This document shows, one piece after another, positions 1 through 12,900 of a DNA stretch of 64,000 bases. The DNA lies in NCBI GenBank assembly GCA_030142905.1, contig JASJOG010000338.1, positions 124,001 to 188,000 on the forward strand, in the 5' to 3' direction. The first letter of the stretch is position 1, and each line of letters opens with the position of its first letter. This stretch comes from Heliopora coerulea. Taxonomy: Eukaryota; Cnidaria; Anthozoa; Scleralcyonacea; Helioporidae. Position numbers and translations under genes: made by a program. Under the pieces are notes generated by a model, which saw only the letters and a list, made by a program, of their open reading frames with translations, was not told the origin of the DNA and searched no databases.

Positions 1-727
1 TTATTCGAGGAGGCGTGCTTAATCGTAGAAATACGTTAGTTTATCAGTAGGCAAAGTGCAGAGATATAACGTTCACATTCGCCCGGTACATAGCTGTAAT
101 GTTACATCGTCGTCGGACCTTACAGAGAAGGGATCAGCCGGTCCCCCACCCTCCCAATGTGAACAAGTTAAGGCATCGTCCCATCAATATTTGTCTCGTA
201 ATTATTCCCCAAAAAACCGTTTTATTCCAGTAACATGTGAATTAAAGTTTGTTTATACAGACCGATATAATTAAAAAGTGAACAATGATTTATGCAGAAA
301 AAGCTACCATAAGTAAAGAAAAAGGTTTTTCTAACAACTCATTATTGGTTTTTTTTTAACAGAAGACTGATCTGACAAATCTTTTTTGTCCCCTTTTCTG
401 TACAAAAATGCTTCCTAAGTGCCTGAGTGATAACTCTAAGTAATAAACATTGAATAGTTCTTTGTCTAATTTAACAACTCGTCCGTATTTGTTAACTTTT
501 TGACAAAGAAGTAACGCTGTTTCTTACTTATATGAAAAAATAAGGTAGAATTTATTGTACTTCTTCTTCTGTCTCTCCACCTGAATTTGTTACAACGGAT
601 ACCGGTGATGTAATAGAGACTTAGTCATAAAGCACGAGGAACAACTGAACAATTCTCACTCAAATACGTAAACAAAAACAAACAAACGAACGAACGAATC
701 AAACTTACTCAACGACAGAACACCTCT
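1..727. other. Left flank, no gene recognised
   Basis: AT-rich sequence with an AAAC/GAAC microsatellite around 672-698. The copy A mini exon and Death exon should lie in or left of this stretch, but no match to the copy B versions was found. Confidence 0.5.
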
Positions 728-739
728 TCAAATTTTTAC

Positions 740-951
740 CTTTTCAGCTTTTACTTCCTCGGGAGGCAGCAGCTTGAAACTATTGTCTGGCAGAAGTCCA
801 ACTACACCATCAATTGTAGTCTTAGACCAGCCGAGTTTAACATCTTTCTCCAATGTAATGAATACGTCATCCTTGCGCACACTCAGTTCATCACTCTTCC
901 TTCCTTCAAAGTCACAAATAACTCTTGTCGTTTCGGGCAATTTTGTCGTCC
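740..951 (-). CDS. Copy A exon 8: SH3-like domain
   Basis: 212 nt, phase 1 to 0, acceptor TTTCAAG, donor AAG|GTAAAA. The segment [20 protein letters not shown], then a Trp at the binding-face position, then [11 protein letters not shown], follows the SH3 pattern (ALYDY, DELS, GLFPxNYV). SH3 domains bind proline-rich peptides, but the usual aromatic set is incomplete, so ligand binding is uncertain. The copy B exon has exactly the same length. Confidence 0.75.
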
Positions 952-3900
952 CTTGAAAGATAATTAGAATTATGTTGGCAAGATTAGGTCTGGTTATGTC
1001 ATGAGAATATACGTTACGTATTACAAAAATTTATATTTTTTCATTATCATGACGTTTGTATATATGCAATGCATCAACGTATGTATTACGTATGCGTGTA
1101 CATACATATATACATATACATATACATATATACATATACATATATACATATACATATATACGTTACATACATACACACGTTATCAGTATGAAATAAGGTA
1201 AATTTTCGTCATCAATTTTACCACTTGTCGACTGGTATATCAAATAAGTGCACCATGGATAGTGCTTCACTTCAACCGATTCTCAGACAAAAGTTAACTT
1301 TAATAATCTGTAATCGGACTATTCCCGGTTGTTGGTGATTTTTACGGCAAGCTGTACAAACTTTAACCTCAGGTTAAACGCTACTATTCGCAACAAAGAT
1401 TAAATTTAACTCATTACAAATCTCTTGGAAATGATATCTTCCTATTTAAGAAGCTGTACAATCAGTTAATACATGCTGTACCTTCTTGAATGGTCTCCGT
1501 AGACAATATCGTCATTTTATGATGTAATTCATTTAGGTATAATTTCCAGTACTTGATGTGGACGAATATTTTTCAATTTTTATTTCAGCATTAGAGAAAT
1601 TAAACTTCATGGAGGAGAGCACCAGCTAATAGAAGATTACTAAATGAATTTTTTCGCGCCCCACAATGTTTGGCTTTTGGCAATCGGTTGAGTGATTATA
1701 CAGTATCTAATTTAACGTGAAAACTTCTCTTTTTTCCAATATGTTTTGAAATGGAATGTTCTCGTTTAGCTTTGTAGTACTGATTGATTTGAAGTTTGAC
1801 CTTTCTATTGCCACAGGATTATACCCACATGCAGGGAGTTTTGACAGTTATTGAGAACAACAAATCTTGTGAAATCTCCTTACAAAAACCGATGAAATAA
1901 AAGTATTCAAAAATAGAACATACGGTACCAGCATTTAGCCAAGCCTTGATACCCTCGAGGGGAAACCTTCTGGTCCTTATATCACTGCCGTAGACACATA
2001 CCGGATCTTCTCTACATCTCTGAAGGTCATCTAATGACCAGAAGTGTCCACATTCATCGCGATCACATCTGGCCTTACCATGGTGGAGGCACTTTTCTCT
2101 TTCTCCACAGCATACGGAGCATTTCACAGAAAACGAAACACTAATGTTTCTGTACATCAGTGGCTCTTCTTCTTTGATACTCTGCACACAGCTTTCCAGG
2201 ACCTGCATAAGGTAACTGACAAACATTCTGTGAGACTGCTGGCTAAATGTAGCTCGAGGAACAACACCAATCTTGATTTTCGCAGGGATTTTAACCACAT
2301 AAACATCGAATTGGCCTTCGCTGCGACTGAATGAAAGAAGAGAATAGTTACAGTAAAGTTGAGGCATCGCATTTAGCAAGTCTTTCTTGCATATGTTCAT
2401 CACGTACACCAGAAACCTCGTCAAGAAGCCGATTGGAGCGTACAAGCAACTAAATTGTATAAAAATCGAGACGATGGGACTTTCTGACAGCTCCTCTTGA
2501 ACATCGTTTCCTTTTTCCATCAGCGGAGCCAATGAAAGCACGATGAAGGCTGGCTTCCCTTCATATTCCCAACAGCAAATCAAACTAAACTGCTTCATCA
2601 ACCCCTCCAGGAGTGCTCCATTCACTCTCTTCCGAAGATACTCTTGCATCAAGATACCCTTCTTCAGTATCTTATAGAAGGAGGCATCACGGGGGTTCTC
2701 TTCCTTGGGGACAGTTATGACTTCTGTAAATAAGTTCATTAGCCACTGAGGGTTAAGTACGACGACTGGGGATTCGCTGTGGTGCACGATTATACCTTGG
2801 TGATGTAGGAAGGAGATGGCGGCGTCAATTTCTTTTACGCTACAGCTTTTCGCCACTGCACGAGCGTCTTCAACAGGAATATGCATCACATTTTCCACCA
2901 TCATCTTATTGCTAAGTGCTCCCTCAAACTGCAACCATCGAACGGGCATGCGGCGTTGCTTCTCCAAGATCGTTGTACAAAGGTTGTACAGCTTTCTGCG
3001 TAGTCTTCTTATCTCATCACCAGCTCGATTCTTCAACGTGTTGTCGATGACGTAAGGCTCGGTGAATACGTTCTCAAATCCTTTCTCGGTCAGGATATCT
3101 TTTATTTTCTTCTTCACTTTGGCAATATCGTCTTTGAATTGATCACTGTTGGTCAAAGCAATTACGACTGGAGGTAGCTGAAAATCTGTGAACTCACTAG
3201 TAAACATGTCGCTCTCGGAATCTCTTAATCTTGCCAAGACGGTTAACCAGGATAAAAAATGATCCAGGTTGGTTTCAATTAGCGGGTTATTCAATTGACG
3301 CTCGATATCAATCGACTGAAACTTGAACCGTGGCTGAGCGGGTTCTTCTAGGGGAGTTTTAAGATCAAGAACCAACACGTATGAACAGTGCATCTTTAAA
3401 AAACAGAAATGCGTATCGTAATATATACTTTGTCCTGCAAGGTCATGGACAAAGACTTCAATCGGCGGGGATTCTTTTTTCCTTTTATTTTTCGTCAGCA
3501 CTTGTATTTTATCGACGACATTTCGTGGGAGAAGTTTGGCTTGTTTTGTTCCGAAGTTTGGCTGTTCTCTTTTGCGTGAATGGGCCACACTATCTTCACC
3601 GCTCTTCGAGTCATGCCTTTTGCTGTTCGAATCTTGTCGTCTCTGCGTCACCAGCTGGGCAGTGTATTTCAGAACTTGCTCTTCTGCTTTATCGGCACTC
3701 GTGAAAAACTGTTTCTCTTTCTTTCTTTTCCATGGCTGCTCAGCGTTTTTATCTGTCAGCTCTACGATGTCAACTTCAATACCAGCGGTGCTTGGCTCCT
3801 GAATTTCGAAAGGCAACCCTAACAGGTGCTTTTTCAAGGACGTTTTGCCTGCTCTATCTTGACCAACGATCATGACTGGGATTCGAGTATTCTTTTCTTC

Positions 3901-6900
3901 ACCATCTTCAAGTGCTCGAAAATACGCATCGTTATAGATAACTTCATTACCTGGAAAAAAAAATAAAAAAAAAAATGACTGCTGTATGGTGGAACCCACC
4001 TGCGGACCAAAGTAGTCTGTCTGAAGTTCTTGACGTACTTTGAAAAGTATTGTTGTTGCTTTTTCTCACTCATGAACTTAAGCTAGGGTTAAACTTTTGA
4101 ACATTGTTGCTGCACATTGCCAACATCATTGATCCACAATGTTTTGGAAACAGCTAAAGAATCCTACATTAATATCACCTCGTCATTCCTTGGACAACAA
4201 TGTTTCACCGAAATCAACGTTTTGTCCAACTGATGTTGTTGAACCAACAAATGCTTGCCGATATTATACAACTATGTTCGAATGACTATCGCAAAGTATT
4301 AGAAAATCCCCTACAACATCTTTAAATGTCCTTTACTATTTTTTATGAGGCATATGCGGGTAATGACCAAGAATATGAATAGTACAGAATATACATAGTA
4401 TTTTTTAGAATTACACCTAAATGCGAGCCTACAAAAGGTCGATAATGTTCTTCACTATAGGAGGCATATCCAGTGTCAATGACAACTCCGTAACCAGTTT
4501 ACACCTAGTTTTAATTTGAGGAAGCCATTTCATCCGGATATCATTCACTTCAAGGACATTGTGGCATTTACACTCGATTAACAGTTAAGTTTACGATATA
4601 TTGACAGAGGAAAATTTCGAGTGTTACGATACGTTGTTACGACCCTTCCGGAACCTGTTGCAAAAATGCAAGTTTGAGCCTTGATGCTGGGAATCGAACC
4701 CGAGACCTCTAGAATCTAGTGCGATGCTCTGCCTACTGATGTACGGAGGCCGTTGTCATCAGTATGGTCACGAATTCAGTTTTTATATAGTGGTAATGCT
4801 GACTAGCAGAAGTGTATATTATTAAGAACACTGTCAGAGCATCGCACTAGATTCGCAAGGTTGTGGAACCGATCCCCAGCCGTGAGGCCCAAAATTACAT
4901 TTTTCGCAACAGGTCACGGTTGCCTCTTAATAATGCATCCTGACACTCGTAATTTTTCTCCATCAATAATGTTCTATCATTCAATTTATTATCAGAACAT
5001 ATCCACTTCGATTTGTGACCATTTAGTTGTATCACTCTTTCATTTTCGACAAATGTCGATAGTTAATGGTGCTCTCATTTCAAGCCGTTTAGTTCTTCCC
5101 TCTCTTCAGTTTCAGGTAGATCTGCACTCTGAGCTGGGACTCCAACTACTTTACGTCGTAATTCAGATTTAGGGGGACATCCACTTTGATGAACCCAGCT
5201 AATATGCTAACTTATACTTTTATGGTCGTGAAGAACAACATGACGGAGATGCCTTTTTCCTATTTTACTATGGCTAAAGTCTTCCGATTTTACTCCTTAA
5301 GGGTATCCCGCACCAGAAAAGGCAAATCGTCAGATTTTTTAATGGTCATGCATCCTTTGGTTGAGAAAATTTGCACGTCACTCCGTCATTCCCCTGTGGT
5401 CCTATTTTTAATTTAAAAAGGTTTAATCAGATCCAGGGCCGCCGAGAGGGAGCGGCAGGGGGGGGGGGCAAATTGGTTCGGGCCTCCAACTGAAAGGGCC
5501 CCCAAAATAAGACAGAAAAATACGTTTTTGAGTTCTTATTTAACCGTATATTGGTAACTGTGGGTAAGATAGAAGGTTAATATTTGTAATTACTCAATTA
5601 AAATTTTTAATAAAGTTTGATAGAGGCATAGAGCACTCAAATGATTCCTATGACGTCATAAATAGGGCCCAAGAAAATGTTTTGCTCTGGGCACCGCTAA
5701 TTCTCTTGGCGGCCCCGATCAAATCTAAAACACTAATACATCGAGTTTTCGTTTCCAACTGTGAACCTTCTGGCGGAAACGCTTTAAGTTTCATTGAAAG
5801 ACTCATTAATAATTCATAAATAAAACACAAAAGAGATTGGTTCCAATTTAGTATGCTGTATCGGTTCCAACTGTGAACCTGCTCGCAGAAATCCTTCAAA
5901 TTTCATTGAAATACTCATTAATAATTCATAAATTAAACACAAAAGAAATGGGTTCCAAATTAATATGCTGCATTGTCTAGATTTACATAAATCTTTTCGT
6001 TGATTTTATATGTTAGAATTTACAGAAACTTCAAAACGGCCAGTAAACATGGCCATTTATATGTATTCATATTTTTAGAAAGATAAAATATTCGCGTGTG
6101 AACTGTATGGGATTTACTACGGTTCGCCATTTAAATCAGAAACAGTTCTGTCACTCATATTGTATCTATTGCATGACAAATGCGAGTCATTGCCAGAACG
6201 TATGCTAGGAGCTCAACACAAAAGCAACCCATTTTTTGAACTAAATATTCAATCTGTCGACCACCGGCTTCTAGGAAAATCAACCAGCAGTCCATAACAT
6301 TCAGTGGCTAACTTTATAGACTGAAAACTAACCTTTCAACAGGCTCGAAAATTACGGCCAGTTGTTTTACACAAAAAACAAACCCTAATATAGCAACGTA
6401 GCCATTTATACATCAGAATAAAGGTGCGCCTTCTTAGGACGCAAAGTGACCCATTTATGAAGTACATAAGGCGTGAACCACTGATTCGTTCCCAGGGATC
6501 ATCTTATTTGTTTTCCCGCCATTTATCGTTCGTAATATAAACATGCACAATCGGTAGTTATGTCTTGGACGTGACGTGAATAAAACTTGAGCTCGTTTAT
6601 AACCGTGTTTGCATGTTGACAGTATGGTGCATCATTGGAGGCGATTACATGGAACGGGCCAGTCCGGTTGGTCGTGATGAGTTTTAAGAACCGATTAAAT
6701 GAAGCAGACTGGCCCGGTTACTTGGGATGAATTTAACTGAGGGACTATGTGGTGACTCCAGTCTGGTTGGTTGGGGGAGATTTCATCCGGAGACAATTTG
6801 GCGACAAGGTTTGAATCCATAGTTTGAAATCCAAGCTTTGAAAAACACAATATGGTGGGTGAATATTTTACGAGGCAAACTTTGGCAACTGTGAAACTGA

Positions 6901-9900
6901 TGTTGCACCATTTAGTTCATTGTAAGTGCAGTTTTACGGAGTGATTTGTGTCTACGCCCTCTTTCATAAGCACTGCTGGGAAAGGCTATTGATTTTACAC
7001 GCTGCTAAACGGACTTTCATGCAGAGAGGAGTGACCGTAGATTCTTTTGGGGGAAACGAATACGTATACATCAAACTATTTTCAGCCCGCCTTACCGTGA
7101 TGAAACGATTACATAGCAATTTTCAACCCGGCTAACTGGGTTAGCCCGGGCTGCAACTACCAAGGTCCAGGCAAATCAAGCTGGCCCGCCTACCGTGTAA
7201 TCGAATCGTTGAAAAACTACAATAATAATCTATAAACTAAGCCAGCCCCGCTCCATGTAATCGTGCCCCTTAGATAAAAAAAAAGAAAAATCTAGCTCAA
7301 AATTTCATTCTTGGATAAGTCTCATGAAAAGTATTTTAGACTGTTTCATGTGAGGCTTTCGAGCGTTAAGTGACGTGCATTTTAGAAAAGCCGCTCTTAT
7401 TTCTGTCGTACAAACGATTCTAATAAGTTTAAACTTCCAGTATGATATAAATACTCTCATCAAAATCAACGTTTTGTAAGAGTCACTGGACTGTAAAGAT
7501 GACTGCAACTCATGCGGTCGAAGCGTCAGCTGCTACTAATAGCAGTTTTTCTTAAAGACTGCCGTAATTTCAATGACTGAATTAAACATTTTAATACAAA
7601 CTAAAATTGTATCGTATGTTTTTTGTTTACCTTTTTCTTCTTTCTTTCGCTGTGTTCCTGAAAAATATCCAAGAAATCTGCCAAAGAAACTTTTTTCTGT
7701 CATAGGTGTAGAAACCAGGGGCGTACTGTCTACAGAAACAAATATCCCACAATTGGTTGTTCACTTAATTTGTTAAGTTAAAGAAGACCACTTGTCCACA
7801 CTCCACACAGATCACTTCCAACAAATCCTTATAAAAATTTCATACGTCATTTCACATCTGAAAGGCACACGGAACCAAGGTTGCCAGATTGGCCTTTTTC
7901 CGGCCAAATTTCTCAAATCGAGCCTTTTCTATATCCATTTGGCCAGCAGGAAAATTATCAACCGACCAAATCCACTTTGGCCTTCTTTTGGCCTTTTTCA
8001 AATCCACTCGGTTGGCAGAAAATTCATCTGCTAGCCAAATCCATCTTTGCGCATTTTCGCCATTTTAGCGTGACAGATTTGGAATGGACACAAGTTTCGT
8101 TCTCTTACAATGATTGCAAGTTCCAAGCAAGATAGTTCTCACGTTGAATGTATAATATTGTATAATATAATTTATACAATAGTCACAATTTACGGAGAAT
8201 TTGTAAACATAAACTAACGTCCAAGATTGATAATTGATCATAAAGCATGATTCAGCAAAATTCATTTTAGATCGTTGATTTTAAGTTTGCTGTTTTATTA
8301 TTAAATATATTACGTTACTAATATTATATGCCAGGTAATTTTGTAATATATTCGGTGACTTTAAAATGATTATAGAACTTTGAGATCCTTTACTATCTCA
8401 AAGTTGCAAATATATGTTATTTCTATGTAGTTTTTAAAGTACAATTTGATAATAGCATGCATTAATCCATTAACAAACGGTCAACATCTCTGGAGTGTAG
8501 CCGCTTTCCAGCCGATCCAGTAGTCACACAGACCAACTATCAGAACACATAACCATCCACGTTCACCTTTTGGCACCCGCAGTTTGAGTCCCGCTAAATT
8601 CCAGCACTAAAGGGGTTAATCTGAGCGCTCAGTTGCACACGCAACTATATATAATGCTCTTTCACTTTCGCAAAATTTAGAATAGTATTGGAGGCATTAT
8701 AGGACGCACAAGTCTTTGGTGTATACGTACAACGTAGAGACATTAAAGATTTTTGGCCTTTATTTTTTTCTTTCGCATTTTGGCCTTTTTTGGTGGTCGA
8801 CTAGGCCTTTTACGTCACTGGGTATCTGGCAACACTGGTTCAATTCTCTTGACATCGACTGAGCTTCAACATAATATGGCGAAATCTCACCTGCATTCTC
8901 CGTCTTAATCGGGACAGTGTCACTGTCAAGTTGCTTTTTCAGAATGTTCTGGGCAAGTGTATAAAAGGCTTCTTTGATGTTGATGTCATCTTTAGCGCTG
9001 ACTTCCAGAAAAGGAATGCCTCGCTCTCGGGCATACTAAAGAAATTCAAATTTATTAACTCCTGAAATTTAGCATTAATAACACCAGTAGCAATCGCAGG
9101 GTTCGATAACCACGACAGAAAGAAGATACATTTGCAATTTCCGTCAAGTAATATCTTAAGAACAGTATCCTAAAGGGGACTTTATAGAAAACTCTTGTTT
9201 CAACAATTGAGGACCTGAAGCAGTAGAGAAACAGATGAATTTGCCTTGTTGACATAACTCAAACGTTAGACTACTAGACATTGATGTATCTAACGTCATC
9301 TTTATGAAAAATCATTTCCGAACTCTCCGATGCGTTTTACTCCCTCTTCCTTCCTACCCGTGCTTCTTCCTCTCGTTCTCTCCATACCACTCTCCTGTCA
9401 TCCTTCCTCCTTCCTCGTCTGTCTATTTTTTAATAGGATCTTTCAAACCCTGTCGGTAATGTACTGTACATCATCCCAAACTGTCTGCAACACTGCAAAT
9501 CAAAAATGTTTGTTGATTATACAAATATGACAACAGCTGGTAATTCAAATATTAAAGCTACGTCAATTTTTCCCCTTGTGTTCGTAGGGAATTTGAGTGC
9601 GAGGTCAGTGGTTAAAAAGCTGTGGGAAGATCTCCACCGGGAGACCTAACTATTGCCGCATCTGAGGACACGAGTTTTTCGTGTGTCTTTATGTAAATAT
9701 ATACTTATATACAGTCTCAAGAGCTAACCTGACCCTGACCACCTGACCTAAACAGAACCCATCTTACGAAGGGCAAGTATATATACGTCGACACACATAC
9801 CCATAAATAGTTAAACTTAAAAAAAGGGGAAAAAAGAAAGAAAAAAAATTAAACAGAAATAAAAAATAAAAGCAAAAATCTCCTCATTTACTATCTCCAT

Positions 9901-12900
9901 CAAGAGTTCGCTAGTTGTTTTTTAAGGTTTTAAAGTAAACTTTTAAATCTGAGAACTTTTTTCGAGGAAAGTTTTCTTTCTTAAGATTGTAGCGTACAGT
10001 TTGCTCTCAGAAGCCACAGGAGCTTGGCCAATCCAACTGAGTTTGTTTTAAGGTGATAGATGAATCATCTTCAAGCCCTATACTCAGAAAAACGATTTCT
10101 GAGCCCCACACGGGGATCAAGCCCGCAACCTTCTGATGACCGGTGAGACGCTCTAACCATTGAGCTACCGAGACTCAGACGGTTAGCCAAGGTACAAGTT
10201 CGACATATATATGCGACCTAAGCGGAAGCCACTATTTATTGATAATGATTGGTGAAGTTTGAGAAAATCTTATATGAACAATTATATGAATATTTAGTTA
10301 CTGAAAATTTATTATCCAAGAATCAGTTTGGCTTTAGACGTTTTCATTCCACGGCTTCTGCTTTGCTGGATAGCACCAACGAATGGTTCATTAACATGGA
10401 TCGTAGTTTGCTGAATTCTGTAGTCTTTCTCGATCTAAAAAAGGCGTTTGATACCGTGGACCATGAAATTTTAATAAAAAAACTTGGCATGTACGGTGTC
10501 AGTTTAACCGCGTTAAATCTTTTTCGATCATATCTGACAAACAGAACTTAAAGATGTTCCATTAATGGTAAACTATCCAGTCCAGGACAGTGAAGTGTGG
10601 TATTCCCCAAGGTTCTATTCTGGGCCCGCTTCTGTTCTTAATTTACATAAATGATTTGCGAAATTGTTTGGAGTACTCATCAACACGAATGTTTGCTGAT
10701 GACACAACGTTAACTACATCCGGGAAGTACCCCAACGAAGCGGAAAAGGCTTTAAATTCTGACCTTGAAAATGTTAAGGAGTGGCTCTTCGCGAATAAAC
10801 TTAGTCTTAACCTTGTCAAAACCGAGTATTTGATTGGATCAAGACCTAACATTAAAAATTTAATCGTTGAGCCGAAAATTTATGTAGGAGATGCACTAAT
10901 CAATAGAGTAAGAGTGACGAAAACACTGGGAGTTCATGTTGATGAATTTCTTTCGTGGGATAAACAAATTGACGACATATCTAAGAAAATTTCGTCAGGA
11001 ATTGATGCGATTAAGAGACTTAAGCCTTTTGTACATCAAGAAACATTGAAATCTGCTTACAACGCTCTCGTATTACCGCACTTCGACTACTGTTGCGAAG
11101 TGTGGGATTCTATAGGTACATCACTATCTGATCGTTTACAAAAACTACAAAATAGAGCTGCTAGAATCATCACGGGCAGGAAAAATGAACATGGTCAGTC
11201 TGAAATTGCTCTAAATCAACTCGGATGGAAAACTCTAATCGAACGTCGGAGACAGTTCGTAGCCAAATTGATGTACAAAATTATTCACAATTTGGCACCG
11301 AAATCACTTACTAAGATCTTTCACAAATCTAATGCTTCGATGAAATATAATCTACGGGGCTCATTTAATAAACTTAATTTACCATTACAAAAGACTGAAT
11401 TCCTTAAAAAGAGCCTGAGCTATAGAGAACCTAAGTTATGGAACAGTCTCCCATACGAAATAAGAAATAAAGAATCTTTCTATACATTTAATTCATTAAT
11501 CTCTACCACCAGCCGGTTATAATATTTTTAAATTGTATTTAACAATCACTCATCTTATATATACAACTTTCAATTTTTATAGGTAGTAATAGTATATAAA
11601 TTTTAATGTTATTTGTAATATAGAATTAATCCTACGCCCCTCTTGAAAATCAGATTAGCTGAATGGGGTAAGCGTAGTAAAATAAAGTTTTCTATCTATT
11701 CTATCTATCTATCTAGATATGTGAGAGCTTGAAAATATCTTAAGGTTATAGATGAATGATCGAGATAACAACACTGCTGATGAAAGTTTGTCCTCTCAAA
11801 TTTAAATGTTGTTTATCTATCTCTTAAAATAAACTGCAACCGAGAAAGTGGTGACAAGGGTTTGTGTGAATAAAATTTTTTCTTGCTCTTTGAGCAGTGT
11901 ATTTTCTATTTTCAGATATTGGCCTCGCTCTGTTCATTAGCAAAAAGACTTTCGTATTAGATCATAACTCCATTAAATCAAGTTTGGTTAAAACTTAGTT
12001 AAAACTACATATGATGGTACTACACTTCGGCATTACCACCACATACAATTCAACCACATGAATTCGTGACCATGCTCTCGACAACGGCCTCCGTAGCTTA
12101 GTTGACACAGCATCGCGCTAGATTCGCGACGTCGCAGGTTCTATTCCCTGCCGGAACGCCCAAAGTTCCATTTTCGCAACAGGTCCCGGTTGGATCGTAA
12201 AAATGTTCTAACACTCGAAATTTTCCCCGGTCATAAAAAGAAACTTACGGTGAAAAGAGACTGGATCCCAATTCTAAAATGAGTCAAAATATAGCTTACT
12301 TTAGCTTGCCTTTAAACAGGGTTATTTGTTCCCTCTAACATCTGGCCATGGGTACGTTGGGTATAGTCTAGAATGATGATGTAATATATAACAGTGATAT
12401 GATGATCACATTTGAGTTACTCATTGAACGTCACTTCAATCATCTTAGCAATCTTAACTTCTTGAATAATTTCATCTTGTATTCTACAATTATTCGTTGA
12501 AGTCGAAGGTCACACAGGTGATTATTTGGAAGAAAGCAGTGAGCTAGCACTTTTAAAATCTGGTCGGTAACATTTATAAAGGTAGTTGCCATCTTGCTTC
12601 TGAGCCTTCACTGTTATTTCGCCTGTAGGTGAATAACGAGAATTATGACCTAACGATCCGGCCAATCAGCTTGCGGGATTTTCGATAATCAACTGTGTAA
12701 TTATACTAAAGTGCAATTATTACTAGGATGACGTTAGGATTCTCAAATCCTGCTACTGTATCCAGGTAGAAACCAGCAAATTCCAGGTTCTAGTTAGACG
12801 GCTCTCGCCTGTAGTCAGTTGCAGTTTCAAAACTGGGAAAGTATGCACATAACATCAGGAGGGGCGTACCTAACTCTTTTTGACTAGGGGTGTGTGGGGT

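Noticed and set aside
2044..3822. Plus-strand frames across the ROCO exon (and 36019-37144 in copy B)
   Set aside because: Shadows of the minus-strand ROCO coding exon; no independent domain.
3951..3999. Met upstream of the ROCO exon as a translation start
   Set aside because: The stretch is a polypyrimidine tract ending in CAG just before the conserved GNEVIYND; it is an intron end, and copy B has the same arrangement.
4861..5416. Plus-strand frames similar between units (4861-5416 and 39022-39457)
   Set aside because: Similarity is explained by the duplicated intron; frames are broken differently in the two copies and begin inside a SINE.
10065..10175. Reverse-strand tRNA genes here and at 22800, 34380, 4680 and 12084
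   Set aside because: A and B boxes are present, but the copies are embedded in shared repeat bodies, differ at conserved tRNA positions and recur: tRNA-derived SINEs.
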